The notes: generated from the sequence alone by a model not told the origin. Positions 5,143 to 12,973 are shown, counted from the first letter of the stretch. The stretch is 12,973 bases of DNA from Candidatus Berkelbacteria bacterium CG_4_9_14_3_um_filter_39_23 (GCA_002789815.1 PFTZ01000063.1:1-12973); one strand, 5' to 3'. Numbers and translations are program-made.

Positions 5143-5667
5143 ATGCAGAAAAAGAAAACTCAACAAGCAAAAAAAACAAGAGCTGTTAAGCTTGCCCCCA
5201 ACCAAAAACCGATCGAATTCCAAACCCAAGAATTCCCCTATTTTGAAAAAAGTATGTTTTGGTTTGCGTCCGTGGCAGTGGTTTCCGCTATTTTAGCGGT
5301 TAATTTTATTTTAGCCCAAAAATATTTTCTCACCTTGGTTTTTGCAGTGGCGCTGATTGTTTTCCTTCGACTCAGCTTTGAAAAACCAAAAAAAATCCAA
5401 GTTAAAATTGACGAAAACGGTTTGCGTTTTCGCCACCGCTATTATCCTTGGAGCGTGTTCACTACTTTTGGAATTTTAACATCACAAAAAATCCGCGCTA
5501 GATTGTATCTATATTTTCCCGGGTTAATCAGCATTCCGCTCATGATTCAACTGCCCAAAAATATCTCAGCAGACAATATCAAAAAAGAACTAAGCGCTAA
5601 ATTGCCAGAAAAAATTATCAAACGCCCGTCGCTCACCGACTCAATCAACCAATATCTCAAATTTTAG
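5143..5667 (+). CDS. Hypothetical two-TM membrane protein
   Basis: This is a 174-aa protein that I cannot assign to a named family. The N-terminus is very basic (Lys-rich up to residue 22), followed by two adjacent membrane helices at about 38-58 and 61-78. A soluble domain of about 95 residues follows and ends in IKRPSLTDSINQYLKF. The layout (two close helices, then a beta-rich segment with ENGLRFRHRYYPWSVFTTFGI) resembles bacterial PH-like/YcxB-type membrane proteins, but this is only a suggestion from topology. The start is supported by the -10 box immediately upstream. It converges on the 86-aa gene, with only five bases between the stop codons. Confidence 0.8.
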   Translation: MQKKKTQQAKKTRAVKLAPNQKPIEFQTQEFPYFEKSMFWFASVAVVSAILAVNFILAQKYFLTLVFAVALIVFLRLSFEKPKKIQVKIDENGLRFRHRYYPWSVFTTFGILTSQKIRARLYLYFPGLISIPLMIQLPKNISADNIKKELSAKLPEKIIKRPSLTDSINQYLKF

Positions 5668-5672
5668 TTCTA

Positions 5673-5933
5673 TCAAACCACCCCTTCAAGCCAAGTGATA
5701 TATTTTTCAAATCCATAAATAGTAATTGTGGCAGCCATAAAAAAGAAAAATAGCGCCACAATCAGTATGGCTAATGAATAATGCAGAAAAGAGGTATATG
5801 GTTTATTGTGCCAATGATAATAACCCTTGCTTTTCATCCGCAAATAGTTATGAAGCTTATTTGTCGCCCGCCACCCGCTTTTAGTGGATTGATGATTCTC
5901 CCAAATTTTTTGTTCTAATTCTTCTTTGTCCAT
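5673..5933 (-). CDS. Hypothetical single-TM protein
   Basis: This 86-aa protein has a charged, Trp/His/Tyr-rich N-terminal half and one strongly hydrophobic segment at about 49-71 (IVALFFFFMAA). A short tail, GFEKYITWLEGVV, follows. I do not recognise the family. The block YYHWHNKPYTSFLHY just before the helix is unusually aromatic and may sit at the membrane surface. The gene starts 34 bp after the ABC permease stop on the same strand, so it is probably the third gene of that operon and may be an accessory subunit. Internal Met33 is an alternative start. No clear ribosome-binding site is seen near the ATG. Confidence 0.7.
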   Translation of the reverse strand: MDKEELEQKIWENHQSTKSGWRATNKLHNYLRMKSKGYYHWHNKPYTSFLHYSLAILIVALFFFFMAATITIYGFEKYITWLEGVV

Positions 5934-5967
5934 AGCGCTATTTTTTCAGAATATATTTTTGATTACC

Positions 5968-7149
5968 TTACTCATATTTTAATGCTACTAGCGGATTAAG
6001 CCGAGAAGCGCGCAAAGCTGGATAAACTCCGGTCAAAAGCCCAATCAGTAACGAAAACCCCAAAATCAACAACATAAATTGAACGGGTAAATAATATATC
6101 GTTACCTTGGGCTGTCTAGCGCTTTGGGCTAACATATTAACTCCGCCGTTGACAAATAACACGCCAATCCAAGCAAAAATAATTCCCATAATTCCGCCTG
6201 CCAAACCGATCATTCCCGCCTCTAAAATAAACAGTCGCCTCACATCACGCCTTTTGGTGCCGATCGCGCGCATAATCCCGATGTCTCTGGTTCTCTCCAA
6301 AAGGGTAACTGTCATGGTATTAAACATACCGATGGAAGCAACGATCAGAGCAATTAAACCAAACCCAGCTAAAATAAATTCAAACCAGCGAAATACTTGA
6401 TTAATTTCTTTGATTTTTGAAACCAGCGAGGTTGAGTTAAAGCCAAGCAAGGTGATCTGAGCTTGCAAACTCTCAACATCGTCTGATGTTTTGGCTTTAA
6501 TTTTTAAGCGGGAATAACTATCGGCGCTCACCGCCGTATGCTCATCGTCCGCAATCTCAATCAATTGGCTGGCATCATTAAAAACTCCTACGACTTTCAA
6601 ATCAACTTCTTTATTTTCCTCAGCGCTGGCAAGAGAAGTAATTGAAGTAAATACTGAAATTTTTACTGCTTGCCCCACAAAATCAACCGGATTTTCTAGA
6701 CCAAATGTTTTGGCAGTGGCAAAGGACACGATTGCTTCGCCCGCATTTTTTGGATACACTCCAGCCAAAAGCTCGCCTGGCGCCAAGGAATAATAGTTTT
6801 TATCCACCACCCGTATCAGCGATTCTGATGTCACGCTACTTACGGTTATTTGTCCGGGAAAATTATTTATCGCTGAAACTTTTTCCACCTGCGGTAAATT
6901 TTTTATGCGACTGATAACCTTATCGTCAATTTTTAAAACATCAGGGTTATCAGAAAAAACTTCCAGCGCGGTGACAGTGGCTGAACTAACCAGCTTGTTG
7001 ATGGTAAGCTGTTGCAAACCAAAGCCAATACCAACCAAAAAGATAATCGCGCCGATTCCCACGCCAACGCCAGCGATAGTTAAAAACGACCGCATTTTAT
7101 TGCCTACCAAATTTTGCCACGACAGCAAAATTACATCAATTATTTTCAT
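5968..7149 (-). CDS. MacB/FtsX-type ABC transporter permease
   Basis: This is the membrane subunit of an ABC transporter of the MacB/LolC/FtsX type, which uses ATP to drive work on the outer face of the membrane rather than classic channel transport. The topology is typical: one N-terminal helix after SWQNLVGNKMRSFLT, then a large extracellular domain of roughly 200 residues (MacB_PCD-like). Three C-terminal helices follow, with the FtsX signature LLERTRDIGIMRAIG and the closing PALRASRLNPLVALKYE. The frame is open up to an ATG at 7197 (409 aa). I prefer the ATG at 7149 (393 aa, MKIIDVILLSWQN) because family proteins begin close to this point. It gives a 14-bp overlap with the ATPase gene instead of 62 bp. 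The longer form would add a 16-residue Lys/Ser-rich leader. Confidence 0.88.
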   Translation of the reverse strand: MKIIDVILLSWQNLVGNKMRSFLTIAGVGVGIGAIIFLVGIGFGLQQLTINKLVSSATVTALEVFSDNPDVLKIDDKVISRIKNLPQVEKVSAINNFPGQITVSSVTSESLIRVVDKNYYSLAPGELLAGVYPKNAGEAIVSFATAKTFGLENPVDFVGQAVKISVFTSITSLASAEENKEVDLKVVGVFNDASQLIEIADDEHTAVSADSYSRLKIKAKTSDDVESLQAQITLLGFNSTSLVSKIKEINQVFRWFEFILAGFGLIALIVASIGMFNTMTVTLLERTRDIGIMRAIGTKRRDVRRLFILEAGMIGLAGGIMGIIFAWIGVLFVNGGVNMLAQSARQPKVTIYYLPVQFMLLILGFSLLIGLLTGVYPALRASRLNPLVALKYE

Positions 7150-7873
7150 TGGAAAGGTTAGTTTTTGTTTGCCCGATATCTTTGACGATTTTGCCATCTT
7201 TTAAATAGATGACTTTTTGCGCCAAAGCCAGATAATCAGGATTGTGAGTGACCAAAATAACCGTTCTTTTTGATTTTCTATTTAGATCAACCACGATTTT
7301 CATCACTTCTTTGGCAGATTTTGAATCCAAATTGCCGGTGGGTTCGTCCACCAACAGAATCCACGGGTTATTCATCAGCGCGCGCGCGATAGCGACTTTT
7401 TGCTGTTGCCCGCCAGATAGCTGCTGAATTCTGCGGTTAAAAGTTTTTGCCAAACCAAAACGGGTTAAATAACTTTTAGCGCGCGTTGTCCTTAGTCTGG
7501 CGCTCGCGCCCTGGAGCATTCTGGGAAAAGCGACATTTTGCAAAACAGTTAAACTTTTTACCAAGTTAAATTGCTGGAAAACCATTCCGATTTTATCGCG
7601 CCGATAAGTTGAAAGCTCCTCCTCGCTCATTTTTTTAAGACTTTGCCCGCGCACTTTAATCTCGCCTTGCACCACTTGCTCAAGCCCTGCCAAGCTATGA
7701 AGCAAGGTAGATTTTCCGCAACCAGACGGTCCGAATAAAATAACAAAATCACCCGGTCGCACTTTAAACGAAACCTCTTTCAAAGCTTTTAACTCGTTGG
7801 GTTGTCCTTCGTCGTAAGTTTTGGACAACTTCTCAACTTCAATCACCGAATGATTAGATAATTTACCAGGCAT
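7136..7873 (-). CDS. MacB/LolD-type ABC transporter ATP-binding protein
   Basis: This 245-aa cytoplasmic ATPase partners the permease encoded next to it. All nucleotide-binding motifs are intact: Walker A GPSGCGKST (48-56), Q-loop Gln100 in VFQQFN, signature LSGGQ (152-156), Walker B ILLVDE (172-177) with catalytic Glu177, and the H-loop His210 in VTHNP. The PTGNLDS sequence after Walker B is typical of the LolD/FtsE/MacB branch. The start ATG is preceded by a -10-like box at leaderless distance and no Shine-Dalgarno. The gene ends in TGA and overlaps the permease gene, so the two subunits are likely made in balance. Confidence 0.93.
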   Translation of the reverse strand: MPGKLSNHSVIEVEKLSKTYDEGQPNELKALKEVSFKVRPGDFVILFGPSGCGKSTLLHSLAGLEQVVQGEIKVRGQSLKKMSEEELSTYRRDKIGMVFQQFNLVKSLTVLQNVAFPRMLQGASARLRTTRAKSYLTRFGLAKTFNRRIQQLSGGQQQKVAIARALMNNPWILLVDEPTGNLDSKSAKEVMKIVVDLNRKSKRTVILVTHNPDYLALAQKVIYLKDGKIVKDIGQTKTNLSNENN

Positions 7874-7879
7874 TAAATA

Positions 7880-7885
7880 ATTTTA
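7880..7885 (-). promoter_or_regulatory. Candidate leaderless -10 box of the ABC operon
   Basis: On the minus strand TAAAAT lies six bases before the ATG of the ABC ATPase gene. This is the same spacing as the TATAAT box before the 174-aa gene at 5143. No Shine-Dalgarno is present, and no convincing -35 is seen. The similar arrangement at two genes makes leaderless initiation plausible. Confidence 0.4.
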
Positions 7886-7910
7886 TGACTTACATAAAGA
7901 TTCCGCTCTC

Positions 7911-8077
7911 TGTCATTTTCGCATCCCTTCTTTGTCATTCCCGCTTTTCTCCTTTGTCATTCCCGCATTTCTTTTCCGTCATTCCCGCGCAAGCGGGAAT
8001 CCAGATCCAACTGGATCCCGCATCAAGTGCGGGATGACAGCTTACGAGATTACTTCGCCTGCTGGCTCAGAATGACA
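7911..8077. repeat. Repeat mosaic between ABC operon and giant gene
   Basis: The 220-bp gap between genes is mostly repeat DNA. Partial units starting TGTCATT or TTTGTCATTCCCGC recur at 7911, 7932 and 7956 (about 21-24 bp apart) and lead into a full double palindrome. The block closes with a TTCGCCTGCTGGCTCAGAATGACA stretch, so it begins with TGTCATT and ends with its complement AATGACA (8071-8077). Confidence 0.65.
7978..8038. repeat. dRS3-type double palindrome, copy 3
   Basis: This is a 61-bp unit with the same two-hairpin design as copy 1. It contains ATTCCC-GCGCAAGC-GGGAAT (7981-8000), then CCAG, a spacer, CTGG, and ATCCCGCA / TGCGGGAT (8015-8035). The second hairpin is identical to that of copy 1, while the first hairpin's loop bases differ. 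No T-run follows on either strand, so it is not a normal intrinsic terminator, although it may still slow polymerase behind the giant gene. Confidence 0.8.
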
Positions 8078-8094
8078 TAATCTAAAATCTTGTC

Positions 8095-11000
8095 TTACTT
8101 TTTCATTATCGACGGGATAAAACTAAAAGTTTCCTCCAAAAGCTTGATTATCACTTGCAAAGTTGAATCCTCTTTCTCCGGCGTTAAAATCGTATAATCA
8201 GAGCTGGTGGCTTGATTGGCGGTTTCGTCTGAGGAAACTGCTTGAAAACGGTAGCTGGTGGACGGCAACAAATTTTTAATTATCACCACATGGGATAGAT
8301 TGTAATTCTCATCGAGCGGAGTTTTCTGGGCGAAATCGCCAGAAGTTACTCCCACTCCATAAGAAATTTGCGAAGTGGACGGTTCGTCAGTCACCCAAGT
8401 GATAATCGCCTGCACGCGCGCGCCTTCGCCAGCGCCCACAGTGGAAATCTCTGATTTGACTTTGGAAATTTGTGGAGCGTAAACATCAGCTTTGGTAGTC
8501 AACGAATACACTTCCGAAGTGGCAATGTTGCCGTATTGATCAGTGGATTTAATCTGATAATTATATTTTGTATTGGGAGTAAGCGCTTGCAACACCACCT
8601 TATGACTTGCCAGAGAATCCGACGAACCTTGGTCTTGGTTGGGTATATTAGTGCCAAAACCAACCAAGGAAGTGGTGGGCACATTGGTTTGCCAACTAAT
8701 GGTTGCATTGGTTGCCAATACTTCGTCCAGTTTAACCTCGGTCACTTTGGGAAGTGGCAAAGTTGAAAATTGATATTGATCAGACACCACTGCGTTACCA
8801 TCTTCGTCAACGCCAGCCACTTGATAATAATACTTGGTGCCTTCATCTAACCCCGATAAACGAATCGTGTGAGTAGTGGCTGAACCCAAAGATTGATCGA
8901 TAATTTGTTGACTCATATTTTTATCAGCGCCATAGCGGAAAACCGAGCTGGTAACGATATTGGTTGACCACCCGACAATCGCCGAAGAAAGCGTTAAATC
9001 ATTTACCTCCACATTAGAAATCGCGCCCTCAGCTTTGGTGGTAAAAGTCAAATCCGACTTTGCCCCGACATTGCCAGTTGCGTCTTTGGAGCGAATTTCA
9101 AAATAATATCTTGTGTCAGGATTAAGTCCAGCTAGGGTGATACTGTGCTCTTTGACTGAATCGTCCTTGCCGGTTTCCGCGCCCAAAGCGCTGGTTGCGC
9201 CATAGCGAACAATTGAGTTTGATAATTCGTCAGTCAACCAAGTAATCGTCGCTTGATGAGCTTCCCGTGAAATCGCCGGACTATCGCCACCGATAGACGG
9301 AGCAACAATGTCGCTACTACTGGTGTCTGCCAAAGTAGCAAAACTGCTAATTTCAGAATATGCGGAATTGCCGTTAGCGTCAACCGACTTCACCCGAAAA
9401 TAATATGTGGTCTGGCTGGTAAGCCCGGCAAGCGCGACTGAATGCGCAGAGGTTAAGTCAAGCGGATTACCTTGCGAGCCCAAAAGCAGGGACTGATCCG
9501 CGCCATATTCCACCACTGAATCTCCGCTCACATTGGTTTGCCAAGAAATAGTTGCCGAACTGGCGCTCGCGTCAGCGAAAGCCACATTTGAAACTGAAGG
9601 GGTGGTTAAAGTGATAAAGGTTAAATTATTGTCGTCAGTATATGCCAAAGAAGCGGAATTATTATTAGCGTCCAACGAAACCACCGCAAAATAATATACT
9701 TGCCCGGCTGTTAGCCCTGATAATTCTACCCGATGAGTGCGGTTTAATTTTGTGTCAACAGCGGTTGATAAATTTAAACTGGTCGAAACTGTACCATACT
9801 GAACCCCAGAAGTAGCTGACTCATCGGTTAGCCATGAAATCACCGCTGTTGTTTCAGTTAGCGATTCAGCGATTGCCAAGCTAATAACCGGGTCAGTGGC
9901 ATCACCGGTGGTAGTAAAAGTAATTTGACTGCTGGTGACCGGATTGCTTGATGAGTCAAGAGACCGCGCCAAAACATAGTAGGCGGTGTTGCGAGTCAAG
10001 CCAGTGAGCGAAACGGTGTGATTGTAGTCTGTTTCGCTTTTAAGGGTTGAAGTGGTTCCCGCGCCCCATACAAAACCATTTGAGGTTGAGTAAGATATTT
10101 GAGTAGTTGACGCCTCGTCTGTTACCCAAGTAATTATCGCTGATTCATTGAGCACATTTGAAGCAGTTGGGCTGGTCGTGATGGTCGGGCTGGTTGAGTC
10201 CGAAGAAGTGCCAAAAGAATAATAACTCCCGCCGTTATTGTCCGTGGTCTGATTGCCTTCGCTGTCGCGGGATTTTATTTGAAAATAATGGGTGGTTGAT
10301 TGCGATAATCCAGTGATAGCCACTGAATGCGAGGCGACTGATTCCGCGCGATTGCCGACCGTTTTCCAAGTTGAATCTGGGGTAGCAGTAGCGCCCCACT
10401 CCACCAAACTATCTGAATTGGTGGTCGTAGTCCAAGTAATCGTGGCGCTGGTTTGCCCGGGCGCGCCAGCTGAAACAGACGAGATAGCCGGCGCGCTAGT
10501 CGTGGTAAAAGTATAGCCGGCGCCAGTATTGTCAGCCGAACCCTCATTGCCGGCACTATCTCTGGATTTAACTTGAAAATAATAGAGTGTGCCGGGGGAA
10601 AGACCTGACAGAGCGACTGAATGCGATGTAACCGATTCAGCGCTATCGCCATCTGAATCGCCATAAGCGGTAGTGTCGCCGTAATCAACGATTGAGTTAG
10701 ATGCTTCGCTAGTTGTCCAAGTAATAGTAGTAGTTATAGTGGTGGTTGAACCCGCGCTCGGCGTATTGGTGATAGTTGGCGAAGTAACATCCGCGGATGC
10801 TGGCTGGTTGGAGACCTCGGATGAGGTAGCGGTATTGGTGCCTGTATCTGTAACTTTGATTTTGTAATAGTAGGTGCTAGAGGTAGAGAGTGATGTATCA
10901 AGGTAATAATCGGTCGCTTGATTGGTAATGGTGGCGATATCGGCATAGGCACCAGCGTCAATTTTCTGCTGAACTTTATACGAGGCAAAATCGCCGTCTG

Positions 11001-12973
11001 CGTTCGCAGTCCATGTCAAAAAGTGCCTGTACGGTCCGCCAGCAGTTGAGACATCAATAATATCCACGCCAGTGGGTGTGGTTGGGTTTTGCAAGTTTAA
11101 GCTGATAGTGTCAGAGGAGGTAGAGGTATTACCCTTGGCGTCTTTAATGCGAAGGTAAACCGTGCGCGTGCCGTCATCGCCAACAGTCAAATACCAACCG
11201 GTCTTAGATGCGCCATATGTTTCGTAGGTACCACTGTCCGTCACCACCCCACTCGAATTTGTTGCCGTTCCCCAAGTGGAGTTGTCGTTAGAGAACTGCA
11301 TCTGTTGCGCTGTATTGTCAGAGGAAGAGATGGTGTGAGTTACGCTGGCGGAGTTGGTGTAAGTTGCATCTCCCGCAATAACGAACGAGGAGATGGAGGG
11401 GTTGGTGGTGTCAAAGGTAAAAATTGAGGATTCGGCGGTGTTTGATCCGCCAATGTTGCCGTCATCTGCGGTGATTTGAATTTTCATACCGGTAGAGTAT
11501 TGCGTATTGTAATCGGTTTTGCCGGTCCAAGTGCCAGTTTGATCGGTACCAGGGGAGGCACCAGAGGTCTTTGAGCCCTCGCCAGTGGTAGTAGTTGCCT
11601 CCTGATACTGAGCGCCATCCCAATATTGGAAAGAGACAGTAGCAGAGGAGTCATCCTCGTCCGATAAGGTGTAGCTGATATTGACTAAACCAGCACTGTC
11701 CTGGGAGGCAGTGAACGAGGTGATTTGTGGCTTGGCATTGGTTAAAAAGGAGTAAGTGGTGGACCAATCACCCCAGTCGTTCATTCCCGCCGGCGCTTTG
11801 GCGCTAGTTCGCCAAAAGTAGGTGGTCTTGGCAGTAAGCGGTGATTGCACGGTGTAAGTTACCGAGGTTCCGGTGGCGTAGGGGGTGGTGTTAGCGTTTG
11901 TCCAGCCAGTGCCGGAAGATGACTGATCAAAGGTCTGCACATTGGCGGTAAAACCGGAGTCGGTGGCGATTTGGATTTTAACATTCATTGGATTGCTCGC
12001 CGCCTCGGTGGGCGTAACGATAAAAGCGGGCGAGGTGCCAGACGCGGTTGGGCTTCCCGCCACCGCCACCCCATCCACCGATACCGGCGTCGAAACCGCC
12101 TCGGCGTAAAGATAGTTGGTGCCGGTTGCGCCAGCATTAGCTGATCCCGAACCGCCGGCAACTGTTCTTGTTCCTGAATAGGAACTTGAAGTGATGTAGT
12201 ACATTGCAATTCTGCCACCACCACCACCGCTTCCGCCATCGTTACCGCCAGTTCCACCATTTGCCGAAACTGAACCTGCGCCAATAATAGTGTTGGCGGA
12301 GATGTTGACCGTTCCACCAGCACCACCGCCACCACGATATTGTGGCGAGTTGTTGCCACCCATATTGATAGTACCAGCAATATTGACCTGACCAGCTGAG
12401 ACAGTGGTGATAGCGCCACCGCCATCACCACCCCACCAACCACCAGAGCCACCGCCACCACCCGATCCAATCAAGGTTGGGTTTGTTGCTGAATCATAAG
12501 CATCACCACCGTTGCCACCACCGGCAGCGGTATTTCCACCGGCACCACCGTGACCACCACCAGAACCAGCACCATTTACAGCGTCATAAACACCGTTACC
12601 AGGACCGTAGCCGTTTGCCGTTGTAAGACCAGCATTGTACCCAAGACCATTACCGGCAATGGTCGAGTTTGCTGCTACCATAAGATTGCCAGTTAAATTT
12701 AATGTTGGACCAAAAGAAGTTGGCGAAGAACCAGCAGGGAGAGGATAAAGCGTGGCTACATTTGAGCCATCACCTAAGGTAAAATTGTGAAAGAAGAAAA
12801 CTCCATCAGAGGTATCGGCTTGATTTAAGTCCGTGCCGGTAGCTGCCTCGAGTGAGAATGTTTTGTAAACAAAGGCGTCGTCGGTTGTAGTGTTGATGAA
12901 GATGGCTGTGCCTGACATAGGGGTTCTGTAGTTAGTGAAGCCGTGTTTTGCCGTGCCGGAGGTAGCTGTGGCT
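8095..12973 (-). CDS. Giant FN3-repeat surface protein, 5' end missing
   Basis: This is the C-terminal 1,625 or so residues of a very large, probably secreted or cell-surface protein. The frame stays open to the window edge. An ATG at 12916-12918 is not a convincing start, because protein-like Thr/Ser-rich sequence continues upstream of it. In order, it shows a beta-rich N-terminal stretch, a Gly-rich region, two or three Ig-like segments with cadherin/FN3 character, and about ten FN3-like modules of 90-100 residues. The tail (LQVIIKLLEETFSFIPSIMKK) lacks an LPXTG motif or a clear membrane anchor. I see no cysteine in the visible part, which suits an extracellular fibre. Most FN3 modules resemble the purple-acid-phosphatase N-terminal type (ITWxTDE... 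YYFxVxSxDxxGN). The role is inferred: adhesion, host contact or polysaccharide binding. The signal peptide would lie outside the window. Confidence 0.9.
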   Translation of the reverse strand, partial: ATATSGTAKHGFTNYRTPMSGTAIFINTTTDDAFVYKTFSLEAATGTDLNQADTSDGVFFFHNFTLGDGSNVATLYPLPAGSSPTSFGPTLNLTGNLMVAANSTIAGNGLGYNAGLTTANGYGPGNGVYDAVNGAGSGGGHGGAGGNTAAGGGNGGDAYDSATNPTLIGSGGGGGSGGWWGGDGGGAITTVSAGQVNIAGTINMGGNNSPQYRGGGGAGGTVNISANTIIGAGSVSANGGTGGNDGGSGGGGGRIAMYYITSSSYSGTRTVAGGSGSANAGATGTNYLYAEAVSTPVSVDGVAVAGSPTASGTSPAFIVTPTEAASNPMNVKIQIATDSGFTANVQTFDQSSSGTGWTNANTTPYATGTSVTYTVQSPLTAKTTYFWRTSAKAPAGMNDWGDWSTTYSFLTNAKPQITSFTASQDSAGLVNISYTLSDEDDSSATVSFQYWDGAQYQEATTTTGEGSKTSGASPGTDQTGTWTGKTDYNTQYSTGMKIQITADDGNIGGSNTAESSIFTFDTTNPSISSFVIAGDATYTNSASVTHTISSSDNTAQQMQFSNDNSTWGTATNSSGVVTDSGTYETYGASKTGWYLTVGDDGTRTVYLRIKDAKGNTSTSSDTISLNLQNPTTPTGVDIIDVSTAGGPYRHFLTWTANADGDFASYKVQQKIDAGAYADIATITNQATDYYLDTSLSTSSTYYYKIKVTDTGTNTATSSEVSNQPASADVTSPTITNTPSAGSTTTITTTITWTTSEASNSIVDYGDTTAYGDSDGDSAESVTSHSVALSGLSPGTLYYFQVKSRDSAGNEGSADNTGAGYTFTTTSAPAISSVSAGAPGQTSATITWTTTTNSDSLVEWGATATPDSTWKTVGNRAESVASHSVAITGLSQSTTHYFQIKSRDSEGNQTTDNNGGSYYSFGTSSDSTSPTITTSPTASNVLNESAIITWVTDEASTTQISYSTSNGFVWGAGTTSTLKSETDYNHTVSLTGLTRNTAYYVLARSLDSSSNPVTSSQITFTTTGDATDPVISLAIAESLTETTAVISWLTDESATSGVQYGTVSTSLNLSTAVDTKLNRTHRVELSGLTAGQVYYFAVVSLDANNNSASLAYTDDNNLTFITLTTPSVSNVAFADASASSATISWQTNVSGDSVVEYGADQSLLLGSQGNPLDLTSAHSVALAGLTSQTTYYFRVKSVDANGNSAYSEISSFATLADTSSSDIVAPSIGGDSPAISREAHQATITWLTDELSNSIVRYGATSALGAETGKDDSVKEHSITLAGLNPDTRYYFEIRSKDATGNVGAKSDLTFTTKAEGAISNVEVNDLTLSSAIVGWSTNIVTSSVFRYGADKNMSQQIIDQSLGSATTHTIRLSGLDEGTKYYYQVAGVDEDGNAVVSDQYQFSTLPLPKVTEVKLDEVLATNATISWQTNVPTTSLVGFGTNIPNQDQGSSDSLASHKVVLQALTPNTKYNYQIKSTDQYGNIATSEVYSLTTKADVYAPQISKVKSEISTVGAGEGARVQAIITWVTDEPSTSQISYGVGVTSGDFAQKTPLDENYNLSHVVIIKNLLPSTSYRFQAVSSDETANQATSSDYTILTPEKEDSTLQVIIKLLEETFSFIPSIMKK
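8130..11090 (-). repeat. Array of about ten FN3-like modules
   Basis: The protein modules begin roughly at 11090, 10800, 10503, 10212, 9910, 9611, 9345, 9046, 8763 and 8496 on the minus strand, each 265-305 bp. The first is a more classical FN3 (FASYKVQQK, YYYKIKVTD). The other nine share a strand with [AT]-x-I-x-W-x-T, a [DE]-[EA]-x-S or N-x-x-[ST] turn, an SxVxYG strand, and H-x-[VI]-x-L-x-x-L before a YYF/YYY-x-V-x-S-x-D strand. Protein sequences are clearly related but not identical, so this is an old array rather than a recent DNA duplication. Confidence 0.8.
12140..12650 (-). other. Gly-rich region of the giant protein
   Basis: About 170 residues are dominated by Gly with Ala, Asn, Ser and Thr. 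They include runs such as GSGGGGGSGGWWGGDGGG and the ending GGSGGGGGRIAMYY. Between Gly runs there are short strands (AGQVNIAGTINMGG, TVNISANTIIGAGSVSANGG) that look like turns of a beta-helix. Regions like this occur in large adhesin-like proteins of many phyla. On the plus strand the DNA is a run of CCACC/GCCACC triplets. Confidence 0.75.

Noticed and set aside
7147..7197. Permease start at ATG 7197
   Set aside because: It would overlap the ATPase gene by 62 bp and add a Lys/Ser-rich leader not typical of the family; ATG 7149 fits better, though the longer form cannot be excluded.
7978..8038. Palindrome as an intrinsic terminator of the giant gene
   Set aside because: Strong hairpins but no T-run after them on either strand; identical units occur elsewhere in the window as repeats.
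10275..10988. Long open frames in other reading frames inside the giant gene (also 11985-12470 and 3157-3702)
   Set aside because: They are shadows of strongly coding frames, with biased Pro/Leu/Arg composition and no start signals.
12916..12918. ATG as the true start of the giant protein
   Set aside because: The frame remains open to the window edge with protein-like sequence, there is no ribosome-binding site, and the encoded start is not a signal peptide.

Overview
The window looks like a bacterial chromosome segment. The best guess is a Candidate Phyla Radiation (Patescibacteria) genome. The reasons are inferential: tRNA genes without encoded CCA, AT-rich promoters that sit directly on start codons, short tandem ATTGGAA-type repeats, small membrane proteins of unknown function, and a giant cysteine-free FN3 surface protein. 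TGA is used as a normal stop (csoR and the ABC ATPase gene), so this is not a TGA-recoded lineage. No marker gene fixes the taxonomy.

Layout. Positions 1-398 hold three tRNA genes: Ser(GCU) and Ser(UGA) on the minus strand and Arg(GCG) on the plus strand, with divergent promoters between them. A doubtful or decayed small plus-strand ORF (488-745) follows, and a strong intrinsic terminator (676-709) lies inside it. Positions 711-4693 (minus strand) form a compact copper-homeostasis operon. It runs from csoR (Cu(I)-sensing repressor) through a three-domain HMA / DsbD-TauE-like membrane / cupredoxin protein to copA (Cu(I) P-type ATPase). The csoR promoter carries a textbook CsoR operator between its -35 and -10 boxes. 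Positions 4694-5142 are a repeat-filled intergenic region: a MITE-like element of about 308 bp with 13-bp perfect inverted ends, carrying dRS3-type palindromes and three direct repeats. A 174-aa two-TM protein (5143-5667, plus) follows from what looks like a leaderless promoter.

Positions 5673-7873 (minus) hold a second operon: a MacB/LolD-type ABC ATPase, a MacB/FtsX-type permease and an 86-aa single-TM protein. Positions 7874-8094 are a second repeat mosaic with another dRS3-type palindrome. Positions 8095-12973 (minus) are the 3' part of a giant gene that continues beyond the window. It encodes a Gly-rich region followed by Ig-like segments and about ten FN3-like modules.

How the genes work together. 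The copper operon reads as a complete sense-and-export circuit. CsoR should release the operator when Cu(I) binds, the fused membrane protein would collect or hand over Cu(I) through thiol/thioether sites, and CopA would pump it out. The ABC operon and the giant extracellular protein are neighbours on the same strand. A link between transporter and surface protein is possible but unproven, because a repeat block separates them.
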